From: an uncultured Streptomyces sp. | Lineage (GTDB): Bacteria; Actinomycetota; Actinomycetes; Streptomycetales; Streptomycetaceae | NCBI RefSeq assembly: GCF_947488945.1 | Contig: NZ_CANLBS010000021.1 | Coordinates: 1 to 64,000, forward strand | Length of the DNA stretch: 64,000 bases | Direction of reading: 5' to 3' | Shown: piece by piece, positions 44,424 to 53,614 of the stretch | How positions within the stretch are numbered: position 1 is the stretch's first letter | Layout of the letters: every line of letters starts with the position of its first letter | Program-made: the position numbers and the translations under genes | The notes under the pieces: generated by a model | What the model saw: only the letters and a program-made list of their open reading frames with translations | Database searches by the model: none | What the model was told of the DNA's origin: nothing

Positions 44424-45566
44424 ATGACGGAGACGACGGTCGGCATCGGCGGCGCGGCGGAGAGCACCGACATGGTGCTCAACATCGGGCCTCAGCACCC
44501 CTCCACCCACGGCGTGCTCCGGCTGCGGCTCGTCCTCGACGGCGAACGCGTCCAGCACGCCGAACCGGTCATCGGCTACATGCACCGGGGCGCGGAGAAG
44601 CTCTTCGAGGCCCGCGACTACCGGCAGATCATCATGCTGGCCAACCGGCACGACTGGCTGTCGGCGTTCTCCAACGAGCTGGGCGTGGTGATGGCGGTCG
44701 AGCGGATGCTCGGCATGGAGGTGCCCGAGCGCGCGGTCTGGACGCGGACCCTGCTGGCCGAGCTGAACCGGGTGCTCAACCACCTGATGTTCCTCGGCTC
44801 CTACCCCCTCGAACTCGGCGGCATCACCCCGATGTTCTACGCCTTCCGGGAGCGCGAGGAGCTCCAGGCCGTGATGGAGGAGGTCTCCGGCGGCCGGATG
44901 CACTACATGTTCAACCGGGTCGGCGGCCTGAAGGAGGACCTGCCGGCCGGCTGGCTCGGCCGCGTCCGGGACGCGGTCGCCTCGGTGCGTTCGCGGATGG
45001 ACGTGTACGAGGACCTGGTGCTCGGCAACGAGATCTTCCGCGGCCGGACGGGCGGCGTCGGCGTGCTCTCCGCCGAAGCGGTGCACGCCTACGGGGTGTC
45101 CGGGCCGATCGCCCGCGCCTCCGGCGTCGACTTCGACCTGCGCCGCGACGAGCCGTACCTGGCGTACGGCGAACTGGCCGGCGTCCTCAAGGTGGTCACG
45201 CGCGCCGAGGGCGACTGCCTGGCCCGCTTCGAGTGCCTGCTGGACCAGACGCTCAACTCGCTGGACCTCGCGGACGCCTGCCTGGACCGGATGGACCAGC
45301 TGGCGCCGGGGCCGATCAACCAGCGGCTGCCGAAGGTGCTCAAGGCGCCGGAGGGCCACACCTACGCCTGGACGGAGAACCCGCTCGGCGTCAACGGCTA
45401 CTACCTGGTGTCCAAGGGCGAGAAGACGCCGTACCGGCTGAAGCTGCGCTCCGCCTCGTACAACAACATCCAGGCGCTCACCGAACTGCTGCCGGGCACG
45501 CTGGTCGCGGACATGGTGGCGATCCTGGGGTCGCTGTTCTTCGTCGTCGGCGACATCGACAAGTGA
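44424..45566 (+). CDS. nuoD2: Orphan NADH-quinone oxidoreductase subunit D (NuoD paralogue)
   Basis: 380-aa 49-kDa-type subunit that forms part of the quinone site of complex I. Typical blocks: VLNIGPQHPSTHGVLRLRLV near 20, IGYMHRGAEKLFEARDYRQI near 50, LNRVLNHLMFLGSYPLELGG near 115, GGRMHYMFNRVGGL, and KLRSASYNNIQALTELLPG near 340 with GDID near the end. It is complete and in frame, but no other nuo gene lies within the window, unlike the main 14-gene nuo operon. ATG at 44424. It probably works with the adjacent methyltransferase. Confidence 0.93.
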   Translation: MTETTVGIGGAAESTDMVLNIGPQHPSTHGVLRLRLVLDGERVQHAEPVIGYMHRGAEKLFEARDYRQIIMLANRHDWLSAFSNELGVVMAVERMLGMEVPERAVWTRTLLAELNRVLNHLMFLGSYPLELGGITPMFYAFREREELQAVMEEVSGGRMHYMFNRVGGLKEDLPAGWLGRVRDAVASVRSRMDVYEDLVLGNEIFRGRTGGVGVLSAEAVHAYGVSGPIARASGVDFDLRRDEPYLAYGELAGVLKVVTRAEGDCLARFECLLDQTLNSLDLADACLDRMDQLAPGPINQRLPKVLKAPEGHTYAWTENPLGVNGYYLVSKGEKTPYRLKLRSASYNNIQALTELLPGTLVADMVAILGSLFFVVGDIDK

Positions 45567-45615
45567 CCGTCGCGCGGGCCGCGCGGAAGGGTGGCGGCCG
45601 CCGGGCCGCCGGCCG

Positions 45616-46713
45616 CTAGGAGATCGCGCGGCGCAGGTCCGGGGCGGGATGCCTGCGGTCGGCCTCGTCATGGTGCGCGAGGTCGATGACCTGGCCCACC
45701 GCCCGCCGGTCGCCGTCCCGGTCGCGGTGGTCGGCGAGCGCCTCCTCGCCGACGACGTCCGCCAGGTCCTCCTCCTGCACCGACTCGATCGCCGCGGGCT
45801 GCTTCTGCGTGCCGAAGAAGTCGAAGGTGCCCTGCGGCACCAGGTGGCGGCGGGCCGCCGCGTACGGCACGACCGACGAGGCGCCCGGCACCGTCCGTGC
45901 GCCCGGCGCGAGGGGCGGCAGGGGGGACTGCGGGTAGCCCGACGACGGGAGCGCCTGCTGCGGTACACGGCCGGGGGCCGGGTGCACGTCGGCGGCCGGG
46001 GCGTGGACGGCCGGGGCCTCCGGGCGGGCGGACGCGGCGGCGTGCCGGCCCGACGCGGCGCCGGTGCCGGACCGGTCCCGCTCGACGCGCTCCTCCTGGG
46101 CCCGCTCCGCGAGATCCCGGCGGCGGGCTTCGTCGGCGCGCCGGCGGGCCTCCTGGAGGCCGGCGTTCCGGCTGAGGCCGGCGAGCGCCTCGGCCGCGCG
46201 CAGGTACGCCGCCGGGGTCGGGGTCGAGCGGGCCGCGAGCAGTTCGCGGGGCTGGACGGCAGCCTCGATGGCGAGCTGACGGCGGCCCTCCAGCGCGCTG
46301 GCCCGCTCGGTCTCCGCGTTGGCGTAGCGGCGCAGCAGACCGGCGTGCTCCCCGCGCAGCCCGGCGAGTTCGACCCGCTTGCGACGGAGCTTGGCCTCCA
46401 GCCGGGTGCGCACCTCGTGCGCCTCCTCCAGCTCCTGTTCCAGCTCCGCGACGCGTTCCTCGGCCCGCCACGCGTCGCCCGCGCGGGCCCGCTCCAGCTC
46501 CGCCACCCGGAGCCCGGCGGCCCGGTCCCAGCTGCGCATCAGATACGCACCGGCCAGGCCGGTCGCCGCAGCGGCGGCCACCAGCAGGCGCAGCGGCAGC
46601 GGTTCGGCCACCAGCCAGGCGGCGACGGCCAGCACGACGGACACCCCGGCCACCGCCGACGGCGGCAGGATCTTGTGGAGGGGTGGCGAATGACGGTGGC
46701 GTCCAGAGGGCAT
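45616..46713 (-). CDS. Membrane-anchored coiled-coil protein, unknown function
   Basis: 365 aa. Two hydrophobic segments near the start (about 16-60: ILPPSAVAGVSVVLAVAAWL and LRLLVAAAAATGLAGAYLM) anchor a long coiled coil (about 65-225: AELERARAGDAWRAEERVAE, LEQELEEAHEVRTRLEAKLR). A Pro/Ala-rich linker follows, then an acidic C-terminal part (FDFFGTQKQPAAIESVQEED, LADVVGEEALADHRDRDGD). ATG at 46713. The form suggests a scaffold at the membrane. Converges on nuoD2. Confidence 0.8.
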   Translation of the reverse strand: MPSGRHRHSPPLHKILPPSAVAGVSVVLAVAAWLVAEPLPLRLLVAAAAATGLAGAYLMRSWDRAAGLRVAELERARAGDAWRAEERVAELEQELEEAHEVRTRLEAKLRRKRVELAGLRGEHAGLLRRYANAETERASALEGRRQLAIEAAVQPRELLAARSTPTPAAYLRAAEALAGLSRNAGLQEARRRADEARRRDLAERAQEERVERDRSGTGAASGRHAAASARPEAPAVHAPAADVHPAPGRVPQQALPSSGYPQSPLPPLAPGARTVPGASSVVPYAAARRHLVPQGTFDFFGTQKQPAAIESVQEEDLADVVGEEALADHRDRDGDRRAVGQVIDLAHHDEADRRHPAPDLRRAIS

Positions 46714-46945
46714 GGCCCGAAATTTACCGCGCCCACCGACCACAGGGGAGTGCACCCGACAATTTGTTCCCCGCCGGTTACCTCGTGGAGCCACGACGGG
46801 CGGTATCCGTCCCTTTCGCCCCGCGCGTGCGCTCTTCCCGCTCATGGAGACGGGGAAGCGGGCTTTGGCCTGACCGCTTCCCCGCGTTTTCGCGCACCGT
46901 CGTTCCGGGCGACGGCATTTCACGCTCGGCCGCCCGCCCGGACGG

Positions 46946-47923
46946 TCAGCCGATCAGGCCCTTGGACCGCAGGTATTCGCCCGCCACATCGGTCGGCTTG
47001 GCCCGCTCCGCGTCGACCTTCCGGTTGAGTTCGGCGAGGTCTTCCGTGGTCAGCACGTCGGTGAGCTTGCCGAGCGCGTCCGCGACCTCCTGGGAACCGG
47101 CGTCCTTGGCATTGACGACGGGAAGGACGTTGTCCGCGTTCTGGAGCTTCTTGTCGTCCTCCAGGAACACCAGGTCGTAGGGGTCGAGAACGGCGTCGGT
47201 GGTGGTGGTCAGCACGAGCTGGTCCGTGCCGTCCTTGACCGCCTGCTTCGCCTGCGGGGTCCCGACGCCCTTCGGGTCGATTCCGACGACGTCGATGCCG
47301 TACTTCTCCTTGAGACCCGGCGCGCAGAAGGGGCGGACTTCGCACTCGTCACCGGCCGCGATCTTCACTTTGATCTTGGAGGCGCCGAGGTCGGAAAGCG
47401 TCTTCAGCTTGTTCTTCTCGGCGAATTCCCTGGTCACCGCGAAGGCGTTCTGGTCGACCGCCTCTCCCGCCGGAAGCACCTTCAGTCCGAGCGGTGTGGC
47501 GAGCTTCTCCAGCGCCGCCACCGTCGCGTCGGCGTCGCCCGAGGCGACGGGGCTCTTCTCCGCCTCGGCGCTGCCGTTCACCTTGGCGTTGAGGAATTCG
47601 GCGATCGTCGCCGCGTATTCGGGTACGACGTCGATCTCCCCCTTCTCCAGCGACGGTTCGTACAGCTCACGGTTCTTCACCGTGGTGATCGAGGTGCTGT
47701 ATCCGGCGTCGCCCAGGATCTGGGCGTAGAGCTCGGCGAGGACCTTGGACTCGGTGAAGGCGGCGGCGCCCACCACGAGCGAGCCCTTCTTGTCGCCGGC
47801 GCCCGCGGAGGCCGTCGATCCGCCCTTGCCCTCCTCCAGGCTGTCGCCGCCGCAGGCGGCCAGCGACCCGGTCAGCGCGAGCGTCCCGATGACCGCGCCG
47901 GCTATGCGCGAGTTCCTGCTCAT
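46946..47923 (-). CDS. Osmoprotectant (glycine betaine/choline-type) ABC substrate-binding lipoprotein
   Basis: 325 aa. Lipoprotein signal peptide with lipobox LAAC (Cys near 24), Gly/Ser-rich linker, then the OpuAC-type domain: SLVVGAAAFTESKVLAELYA, NRELYEPSLEKGEIDVVPEY, GIDVVGIDPKG and TDQLVLTTTTDAVLDPYDLV. The closest class is OpuBC/OpuCC/ProX, which bind choline, glycine betaine or carnitine. It is the last gene of the leftward permease operon, with an 89-nt gap after the second permease. Confidence 0.93.
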   Translation of the reverse strand: MSRNSRIAGAVIGTLALTGSLAACGGDSLEEGKGGSTASAGAGDKKGSLVVGAAAFTESKVLAELYAQILGDAGYSTSITTVKNRELYEPSLEKGEIDVVPEYAATIAEFLNAKVNGSAEAEKSPVASGDADATVAALEKLATPLGLKVLPAGEAVDQNAFAVTREFAEKNKLKTLSDLGASKIKVKIAAGDECEVRPFCAPGLKEKYGIDVVGIDPKGVGTPQAKQAVKDGTDQLVLTTTTDAVLDPYDLVFLEDDKKLQNADNVLPVVNAKDAGSQEVADALGKLTDVLTTEDLAELNRKVDAERAKPTDVAGEYLRSKGLIG

Positions 47924-48012
47924 GTTGTTCTCCGTCCACGGCGAATGAGGTGACACAGAAGATGAGGTGGTGCACCGGGGTAGGCACGGAACCGCGGTGC
48001 GGGACCGGGCCG

Positions 48013-48687
48013 TCACACCGCCCGGCGGCGGCGCGACGGGGTCAGCAACCGGCCCGCGGCGGCCAGCACGCCCTCGACCGCGAGCGCGAGCAGGGCCACC
48101 AGGACCGCCCCCGCGAACACCTGCGCGGTGTCGTACGTGTTGAAACCCGCCGTGATGATGCGGCCGAGACCCCCGAGCCCGACCATCGCGGCGATCGAGG
48201 CGGTGGCGACCACCTGCACGGCGGCCGACCGCAGCCCGGTCATCACCATGGGCAGGGCGAGCGGCAGTTCGACCCGGAGGAAGAGCTGGCCGCCCGACAT
48301 GCCCATGCCCCGGGCGGCCTCCACCACCGAACGGTCCACCTCCGCCATGCCGACGTGCGCGTTGGTCAGCAGCGGCGGCACGGCGAACAGGACCAGGGCG
48401 ATGATGGTGGGCCAGTAACCGGAGTTGCGCAGCGGCGTGACCATGAAGAGCGCCAGCACCGCGAAGACCGGCACGGCCCGGCCCACGTTGGAGACGTTGA
48501 CCGCGAACGAACCGCCGCGGCCGACGTGCCCCAGCCGGAAGGCGAGCGGCAGCGCGATCAGGCATGCGATCGCCAGCGCGGCCCCGCTCACGTACAGGTG
48601 CTCCGCGAGGCGGTGGGCGGCGCCGTTCTCCCCCGACCAGTTCGACCCGGTGACGAGCCAGGTCCACGCGTCCGCGACGACTCCCAC
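48013..48687 (-). CDS. Osmoprotectant ABC permease 2
   Basis: 224 aa, BPD_transp_1 fold with about five to six membrane segments. The coupling-helix region VVEAARGMGMSGGQLFLRVELPLALPMVMTG is the EAA loop. It starts VGVVADAWTWLVTGSNWSGE, the usual short head of OpuCD/OpuBD-type permeases. The GTG at 48687 lies 2 nt after the stop of permease 1. Confidence 0.92.
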   Translation of the reverse strand: MGVVADAWTWLVTGSNWSGENGAAHRLAEHLYVSGAALAIACLIALPLAFRLGHVGRGGSFAVNVSNVGRAVPVFAVLALFMVTPLRNSGYWPTIIALVLFAVPPLLTNAHVGMAEVDRSVVEAARGMGMSGGQLFLRVELPLALPMVMTGLRSAAVQVVATASIAAMVGLGGLGRIITAGFNTYDTAQVFAGAVLVALLALAVEGVLAAAGRLLTPSRRRRAV

Positions 48688-48689
48688 GT

Positions 48690-49430
48690 TCAGTTCGCCC
48701 CCACGGTCGCGGCCGGGCCGCCGGTCTTCTCCGGCCGGTCCGCGCGGGCGCCCGGCGCCGCGGACCGTATCCGGGTCCAGGGCGTCAGCAGCCGCTGTAC
48801 GCCGAGGAGCAGCAGGTCCGCACCGACCGCGAGCGCCACGCAGAGCACCGACGCGGTGAGTATCTGGGCCTTGAAGAAGCTGGGCAGCGCGTCCTCGATG
48901 AGATTGCCGAGGCCGCCCTTGCCGACCAGCGAACCGACCGTCGTCAGCGCGACCGTCGAGACGGTGGCGATCCGCAGACCCGCCATCAGTGCGGGCAGCG
49001 CCAGGGGTATCTCGACCTCGCGCAGCAGCCGCGCCGGGCCGAATCCCATTCCGCGCGCGGCCTCCCGCGCCTCTTCCGGAACGGCTTCGAGCCCGGCCAG
49101 GATGTTCCGCACCAGAATGGTCAGCGAATACAGCACCAGTCCCGTCACCACCAGCGCGGCGGAAAGCCCGAACACCGGCAGCAGCAGGGAGAACATCGCC
49201 AGCGACGGGACGGTGTAGAGCACCGTGGTCACCCCGAGCACCGGACCGGCGAAACGCGGTCCGCGGCGCGCGAGCAGGGCCAGCGGAAAGGCGACGAGCA
49301 GCCCGATCGTGACCGAGAGCGCGGTGATCCAGATGTGCTGGACCACGGCGTCCGTCAACTCCTCGCTGCGGGAACGCAGATACTCCCCGCAGATCCAGGC
49401 GTTCGTCACCAGGCAGTTCTCCGCGGCCAT
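48690..49430 (-). CDS. Osmoprotectant ABC permease 1
   Basis: 246 aa, paired with permease 2 to form the membrane channel. Segments include HIWITALSVTIGLLVAFPLAL and PVLGVTTVLYTVPSLAMFSLL; the EAA loop is EEAREAARGMGFGPARLLREVEI. The C-terminal tail (about 225-246) is polar. ATG at 49430, divergent from the ATPase gene across 141 bp. Confidence 0.92.
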   Translation of the reverse strand: MAAENCLVTNAWICGEYLRSRSEELTDAVVQHIWITALSVTIGLLVAFPLALLARRGPRFAGPVLGVTTVLYTVPSLAMFSLLLPVFGLSAALVVTGLVLYSLTILVRNILAGLEAVPEEAREAARGMGFGPARLLREVEIPLALPALMAGLRIATVSTVALTTVGSLVGKGGLGNLIEDALPSFFKAQILTASVLCVALAVGADLLLLGVQRLLTPWTRIRSAAPGARADRPEKTGGPAATVGAN

Positions 49431-49571
49431 CCGTCCCCACCTCCCGATCCGCCCTCGTCCACCGGCCCCGAACCGGTGTGCGAGGAGCCTATCCTCGACC
49501 ACCGACAATCGCCGGGGCTGTCGTATTCCAGCAACATGTCCTTCACAGAACGCGCCGCACAGTGGGGAATC

Positions 49572-50828
49572 ATGATCCGTTTCGAGCACGTCACCAAGCG
49601 GTACGCCGACGGAACCGTCGCCGTGGACGACCTCTCCTTCGAGGTCGCCGAGGGTGAACTGGTCACGCTCGTCGGACCTTCCGGATGCGGCAAGACCACC
49701 ACCATGAAGATGGTGAACCGGCTGATCGAGCCGACCGAGGGGCGGATATCCGTCGACGGCGAGGACATATCCGCCGTCGATCCCGTCCAGCTCCGCCGCC
49801 GCATCGGCTATGTGATCCAGCAGGTCGGTCTCTTCCCGCACAAGACCGTCCTGGAGAACACCGCAACCGTTCCCCATCTCCTCGGCTGGAAACGCGGAAA
49901 GGGCCGCGAGCGTGCCGCCGAACTCCTCGACCTCGTCGGACTCGACCCCGCCGTCTACGGCGACCGCTACCCGGAACAGCTCTCCGGCGGCCAGCGCCAA
50001 CGCGTCGGCGTCGCCCGCGCGCTGGCGGCGGACCCGCCCGTGCTGCTGATGGACGAACCCTTCGGCGCGGTCGACCCGGTGGTGCGCGAACGGCTCCAGA
50101 ACGAGTTCCTCCGCCTCCAGGAACAGGTCCGCAAGACCGTCCTGTTCGTCACCCACGACTTGGAGGAGGCGGTCCGTCTCGGCGACCGGATCGCGGTCTA
50201 CGGCCAGGGCCGCATCGAGCAGTTCGACTCCCCCGCCACCGTCCTCGGCGCCCCGGCGACCCCGTACGTCGCGGACTTCGTCGGCTCCGACCGGGGCCTG
50301 AAGCGGCTCGCGGTCACCCCGGTGGAGGAGAGCGACCTGGACCGCCCGCCGGTCGTCCGGCTCACCGACCGGCTCGACGCCGCCCTGGACCGGCTGCGCG
50401 CCGAGGGCGCCTCCTGGGCGGTGGTCGTCGACGGCGACGGCCGGCCCCGCGGCTGGCTGCCCGCCGACGCCTCGGCGCCCGCCGGGGCGACATCCCCGGC
50501 CGGCCCCGTCAAGGGCTCCGCGACCGCCGTGGCCGACCGGCTGCGCCCGATGGACGACGCGCTCCCCCTCGGCGCCCCGCTCCGGCACGCCCTCGCCGCG
50601 ATGCTCCAGCACGACGCCGGCTGGATCGCCGTCGTCGACGGTAAGGGCGACGGCGCCGCCGACGGCCGGCACCTGGGCGTCCTGACCCCCTCCCGGCTGC
50701 ACGAGGCGCTGCGCCGCTCCGTCGGCGCCGACGCCCGGTCCCTGCCCCGCGCCGAGGTCACCGTGGAGACCGCGGGCCGGACCGCCCGCCCGGCGGAACC
50801 GGACGGCCCGGTGACCCCTGCCCGGTGA
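49572..50828 (+). CDS. Osmoprotectant ABC ATP-binding protein with C-terminal CBS-like region
   Basis: 418 aa, OpuCA/ProV class. Walker A GPSGCGKTTT, signature LSGGQRQRVGVARAL, Walker B VLLMDEPFGAVDP and switch His in FVTHDLEEAVRLGD. The C-terminal part (about 255-400) resembles paired CBS units (LDRPPVVRLTDRLDAALDRL, GAPLRHALAAMLQHDAGWIA), which in OpuA-type importers sense ionic strength or nucleotides. ATG at 49572. It is divergent from its permease genes rather than leading them in one operon. Confidence 0.93.
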   Translation: MIRFEHVTKRYADGTVAVDDLSFEVAEGELVTLVGPSGCGKTTTMKMVNRLIEPTEGRISVDGEDISAVDPVQLRRRIGYVIQQVGLFPHKTVLENTATVPHLLGWKRGKGRERAAELLDLVGLDPAVYGDRYPEQLSGGQRQRVGVARALAADPPVLLMDEPFGAVDPVVRERLQNEFLRLQEQVRKTVLFVTHDLEEAVRLGDRIAVYGQGRIEQFDSPATVLGAPATPYVADFVGSDRGLKRLAVTPVEESDLDRPPVVRLTDRLDAALDRLRAEGASWAVVVDGDGRPRGWLPADASAPAGATSPAGPVKGSATAVADRLRPMDDALPLGAPLRHALAAMLQHDAGWIAVVDGKGDGAADGRHLGVLTPSRLHEALRRSVGADARSLPRAEVTVETAGRTARPAEPDGPVTPAR

Positions 50829-50980
50829 CCCCCGCCCGCTGACGCCCTCCCCTCCGCCACGCCCCCGGCGACACCCACCGGCGGCCTCCGCCCGCGCACG
50901 TCCGCCCCCGCCGCGTATCCCGCCGCCGGTGGGCGTCCGCTCCCCGGCGGTGGCGGGCGGACTGCCCGTAGGCTGACGGT

Positions 50981-51841
50981 ATGAGTACGTTGCGCGGACG
51001 GGGCACGGTACGAGGCCTGCCGGAGTGGGACCGCTGTGCGGTCATGGGCGTCGTGAACGTGACGCCCGATTCCTTCTCCGACGGAGGGCGCTGGTTCGAC
51101 ACCGCGGCCGCGGTCAAGCACGGCCTGGAACTGGTGGCCGAGGGCGCCGACCTGATCGACGTCGGCGGCGAGTCGACCCGCCCCGGCGCCAGCCGGGTGG
51201 ACGAGGACGAGGAGCTGCGCCGGGTCGTCCCCGTGGTGCGCGGCCTGGTGTCCGAGGGCGTCGCGGTCTCCGTGGACACCATGCGGGCCAAGGTCGCCGA
51301 GCAGTCGGTGGCCGCCGGGGCCGCCCTGGTCAACGACGTCAGCGGCGGCCTGGCCGACCCCGACATGGTCCCCGTGGTCGCCGCCGCCGGGATTCCGTTC
51401 GTCGTCATGCACTGGCGCGGCTTCTCCGCGTCCATGAACAGCCTCGCGGTCTACGACGACGTGGTCGCCGACGTCGTCACCGAACTGCGCCGGCGGATGG
51501 ACGCCGTGGTCGCCGGCGGGGTCGCCCCGGAACGGATCGTGATCGACCCCGGCCTCGGCTTCTCCAAGAACACCGCCCAGGACCTCACGCTGATCGCACA
51601 CCTCGACGACCTGCGGGCGCTCGGGCGCCCCCTGCTGGTGGCCGCGTCCCGCAAGCGGTTCCTCGGCCAGGTCCTGGCCGGCCGGGACTCGGCGCCGCCG
51701 CCCGCGCGCGAGCGCGACGCCGCCACCGCGGCCGTCTCCACGGTCTCCGCGCTGGCCGGCGCCTGGGCCGTCCGGGTCCACGAGGTGCGCGCCAGCGCCG
51801 ACGCCGTCCGGGTCGTCCGGGCCGTCGAGGGAGCCGCGTGA
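50981..51841 (+). CDS. folP: Dihydropteroate synthase
   Basis: Condenses p-aminobenzoate with dihydropterin pyrophosphate in folate synthesis; the sulfonamide target. 286-aa TIM barrel. MGVVNVTPDSFSDGGRWFDT near 22 is the family signature, DVGGESTRPGAS near 62 the second, and ALVNDVSGG, VIDPGLGFSKN and VAASRKRFLGQVL follow. ATG at 50981. First of the fol cluster; its stop overlaps the next start (GTGA). A second DHPS-like copy (folP2) occurs in many actinomycetes but is not seen here. Confidence 0.95.
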   Translation: MSTLRGRGTVRGLPEWDRCAVMGVVNVTPDSFSDGGRWFDTAAAVKHGLELVAEGADLIDVGGESTRPGASRVDEDEELRRVVPVVRGLVSEGVAVSVDTMRAKVAEQSVAAGAALVNDVSGGLADPDMVPVVAAAGIPFVVMHWRGFSASMNSLAVYDDVVADVVTELRRRMDAVVAGGVAPERIVIDPGLGFSKNTAQDLTLIAHLDDLRALGRPLLVAASRKRFLGQVLAGRDSAPPPARERDAATAAVSTVSALAGAWAVRVHEVRASADAVRVVRAVEGAA

Positions 51842-52344
51842 CCACAGGGCGCGGGGACGACGCGCACCGCGCGGCCGACGAGCACGCCGGCGCGGCGGCC
51901 GACATCGCCGCCGTCGAGGAGGCCAACACCGCCTTCTACGAGGCGGTGGAGGGCGGCGACCTGGACCGCCTCTCCGACGCCTGGCTGCCCGGCGAGGACC
52001 TGACCGTCTCCTGCGTCCACCCCGGCTGGCCGGTGCTCCGGGGCCGCGGCGACGTGCTGCGCAGCTATGCGCTGATCATGGCCAACACCGAGTACATCCA
52101 GTTCTTCCTCACCGACGTCGCGGTGGCGATGACCGAGGACACCGCGTCGGTCACCTGCACGGAGAACATCCTCAGCGGCGGTCCGGCCGAGGAGGGCGAG
52201 GAGCTGGGGCCCCTGGTGGGACAGCTGGTGGTGGCCACCAACGTGTTCCGTCGCACTCCCGGCGGCTGGAAGCTCTGGTCCCACCACGGTTCCCCGGTCC
52301 TGGCCGACACCGACGAGGACGAGGACGAGGAACCCGGCGCCTGA
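51838..52344 (+). CDS. NTF2-like (SnoaL-type) protein in the folate operon
   Basis: 168 aa. The NTF2-like cone fold (about 25-155) is visible in AVEEANTAFYEAVEGGDLDR, SCVHPGWPVLRGRGDVLRSY and VVATNVFRRTPGGWKLWSHH. The tail is acidic (DTDEDEDEE). The GTG at 51838 overlaps the folP stop, so it is made together with folP. Such domains bind or protect small ligands; a role in folate chemistry is suggested only by coupling. No catalytic residues can be assigned. Confidence 0.85.
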   Translation: MTTGRGDDAHRAADEHAGAAADIAAVEEANTAFYEAVEGGDLDRLSDAWLPGEDLTVSCVHPGWPVLRGRGDVLRSYALIMANTEYIQFFLTDVAVAMTEDTASVTCTENILSGGPAEEGEELGPLVGQLVVATNVFRRTPGGWKLWSHHGSPVLADTDEDEDEEPGA

Positions 52345-52543
52345 CCGGCTCCGCGTCCGGCCCACCTGCCGGGTTGAATGCATGGCCCACCGGGTATGGG
52401 CCGCTACCGACCCCGCAGGACCGGGGCCCGAGCCCCCGCGGGCACGTGACGTGGGAGCCCGCAGGTAGATTCGACGGACGGCACCGCCGCCGCGACCCGC
52501 GACGACGGCGCTCCGACGACCAACGACAGCAGGAGTGATTCGC

Positions 52544-52903
52544 GTGGATCGTGTCGCGCTGCGGGGCCTCAAGGCCCGTGGGCACCACGGCGTCTTCCCC
52601 CGGGAGCGGGAGGAGGGCCAGACCTTCATCGTGGACCTGACGCTCGGCCTCGACACGCGTCCCGCCGCCGCCACGGACGACCTCTCCCGCACCGTGCACT
52701 ACGGCGTGGTGGCGGAGGAGGTCGTCGACATCGTCAAGGGCGAGCCGGTCGACCTGATCGAGACACTGGCGGAGCGCATCGCGCAGCAGTGCCTCAAGCA
52801 CGAAGGGGTCCAGGAGGTCGAGGTCGTCGTCCACAAGCCGGACGCGCCGATCACGGTTCCCTTCGACGACGTGACCATCACCATCACCCGGAGCCGAGCA
52901 TGA
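52544..52903 (+). CDS. folB: Dihydroneopterin aldolase
   Basis: Converts dihydroneopterin to 6-hydroxymethyl-dihydropterin. 119 aa, the usual length. DRVALRGLKARGHHGVFPRE holds the catalytic start, GQTFIVDLTLGLDT follows, and the tail VEVVVHKPDAPITVPFDDV with Lys in HKPDAP is typical. The GTG at 52544 is 8-9 nt after AGGAG; an earlier GTG at 52535 overlaps that site and is unlikely. Its stop overlaps the folK start (ATGA). Confidence 0.95.
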   Translation: MDRVALRGLKARGHHGVFPREREEGQTFIVDLTLGLDTRPAAATDDLSRTVHYGVVAEEVVDIVKGEPVDLIETLAERIAQQCLKHEGVQEVEVVVHKPDAPITVPFDDVTITITRSRA

Positions 52904-53511
52904 CCTCATTTTCGCCCGAAGGGCAGAGCGACCCGACCGTCCAGCCGGTCCCGGCCGCCGTCGTGGAGCAGGTGGACGCCGCCGACGTCACCCTCTCCAA
53001 CCCCCAACGCGCCGTGCTCTCCCTCGGCTCCAACCTCGGCAACCGGCTGGAGACCCTTCAGGGCGCCATCGACGCTCTGGAGGACACCCCGGGCCTCCGG
53101 GTGAAGGCCGTCTCCCCGGTCTACGAGACGGAGCCCTGGGGCGTCGAGCCCGGCTCCCAGCCCTCGTACTTCAACGCGGTGGTCATCGTGAAGACGACGC
53201 TGCCGCCGTCCTCGCTGCTGGAGCGCGGCCACGCCATCGAGGAGGCGTTCGACCGGGTCCGGGAGGAGCGCTGGGGCCCGCGCACGATCGATGTGGACAT
53301 CGTCGCCTACGCGGACGTGGTCTCCGACGACCCGCTGCTCACCCTGCCGCACCCGCGCGCCGGTGAGCGGGCCTTCGTACTGGCCCCCTGGCACGACGTG
53401 GAGCCCGAGGCACAGCTTCCGGGCGCCGGTCCGGTCGCCGCCCTGCTGGACGGCGTAAGCCGCGAAGGCGTACTTCCCCGTGCCGACCTGGAACTCCGTC
53501 TCCCCGAGTAG
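52900..53511 (+). CDS. folK: 6-hydroxymethyl-dihydropterin pyrophosphokinase
   Basis: Pyrophosphorylates 6-hydroxymethyl-dihydropterin before FolP. 203 aa. After a 35-residue variable head the HPPK domain shows AVLSLGSNLGNRLETLQGAI, VSPVYETEPWGVEPGSQPSY, WGPRTIDVDIVAYAD (the RxxDxD catalytic stretch) and LPHPRAGERAFVLAPW. ATG at 52900, coupled to folB. Confidence 0.96.
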   Translation: MTSFSPEGQSDPTVQPVPAAVVEQVDAADVTLSNPQRAVLSLGSNLGNRLETLQGAIDALEDTPGLRVKAVSPVYETEPWGVEPGSQPSYFNAVVIVKTTLPPSSLLERGHAIEEAFDRVREERWGPRTIDVDIVAYADVVSDDPLLTLPHPRAGERAFVLAPWHDVEPEAQLPGAGPVAALLDGVSREGVLPRADLELRLPE

Positions 53512-53614
53512 TCGTTAGGCTCGACGGGCATACGGTCACCGACGGAATCGGTGGACCGGCGCACCGGCGCATCCGGTGGGCCGGCGCAAGGGCGGCGAAA
53601 GGGCGGCTGACTCG

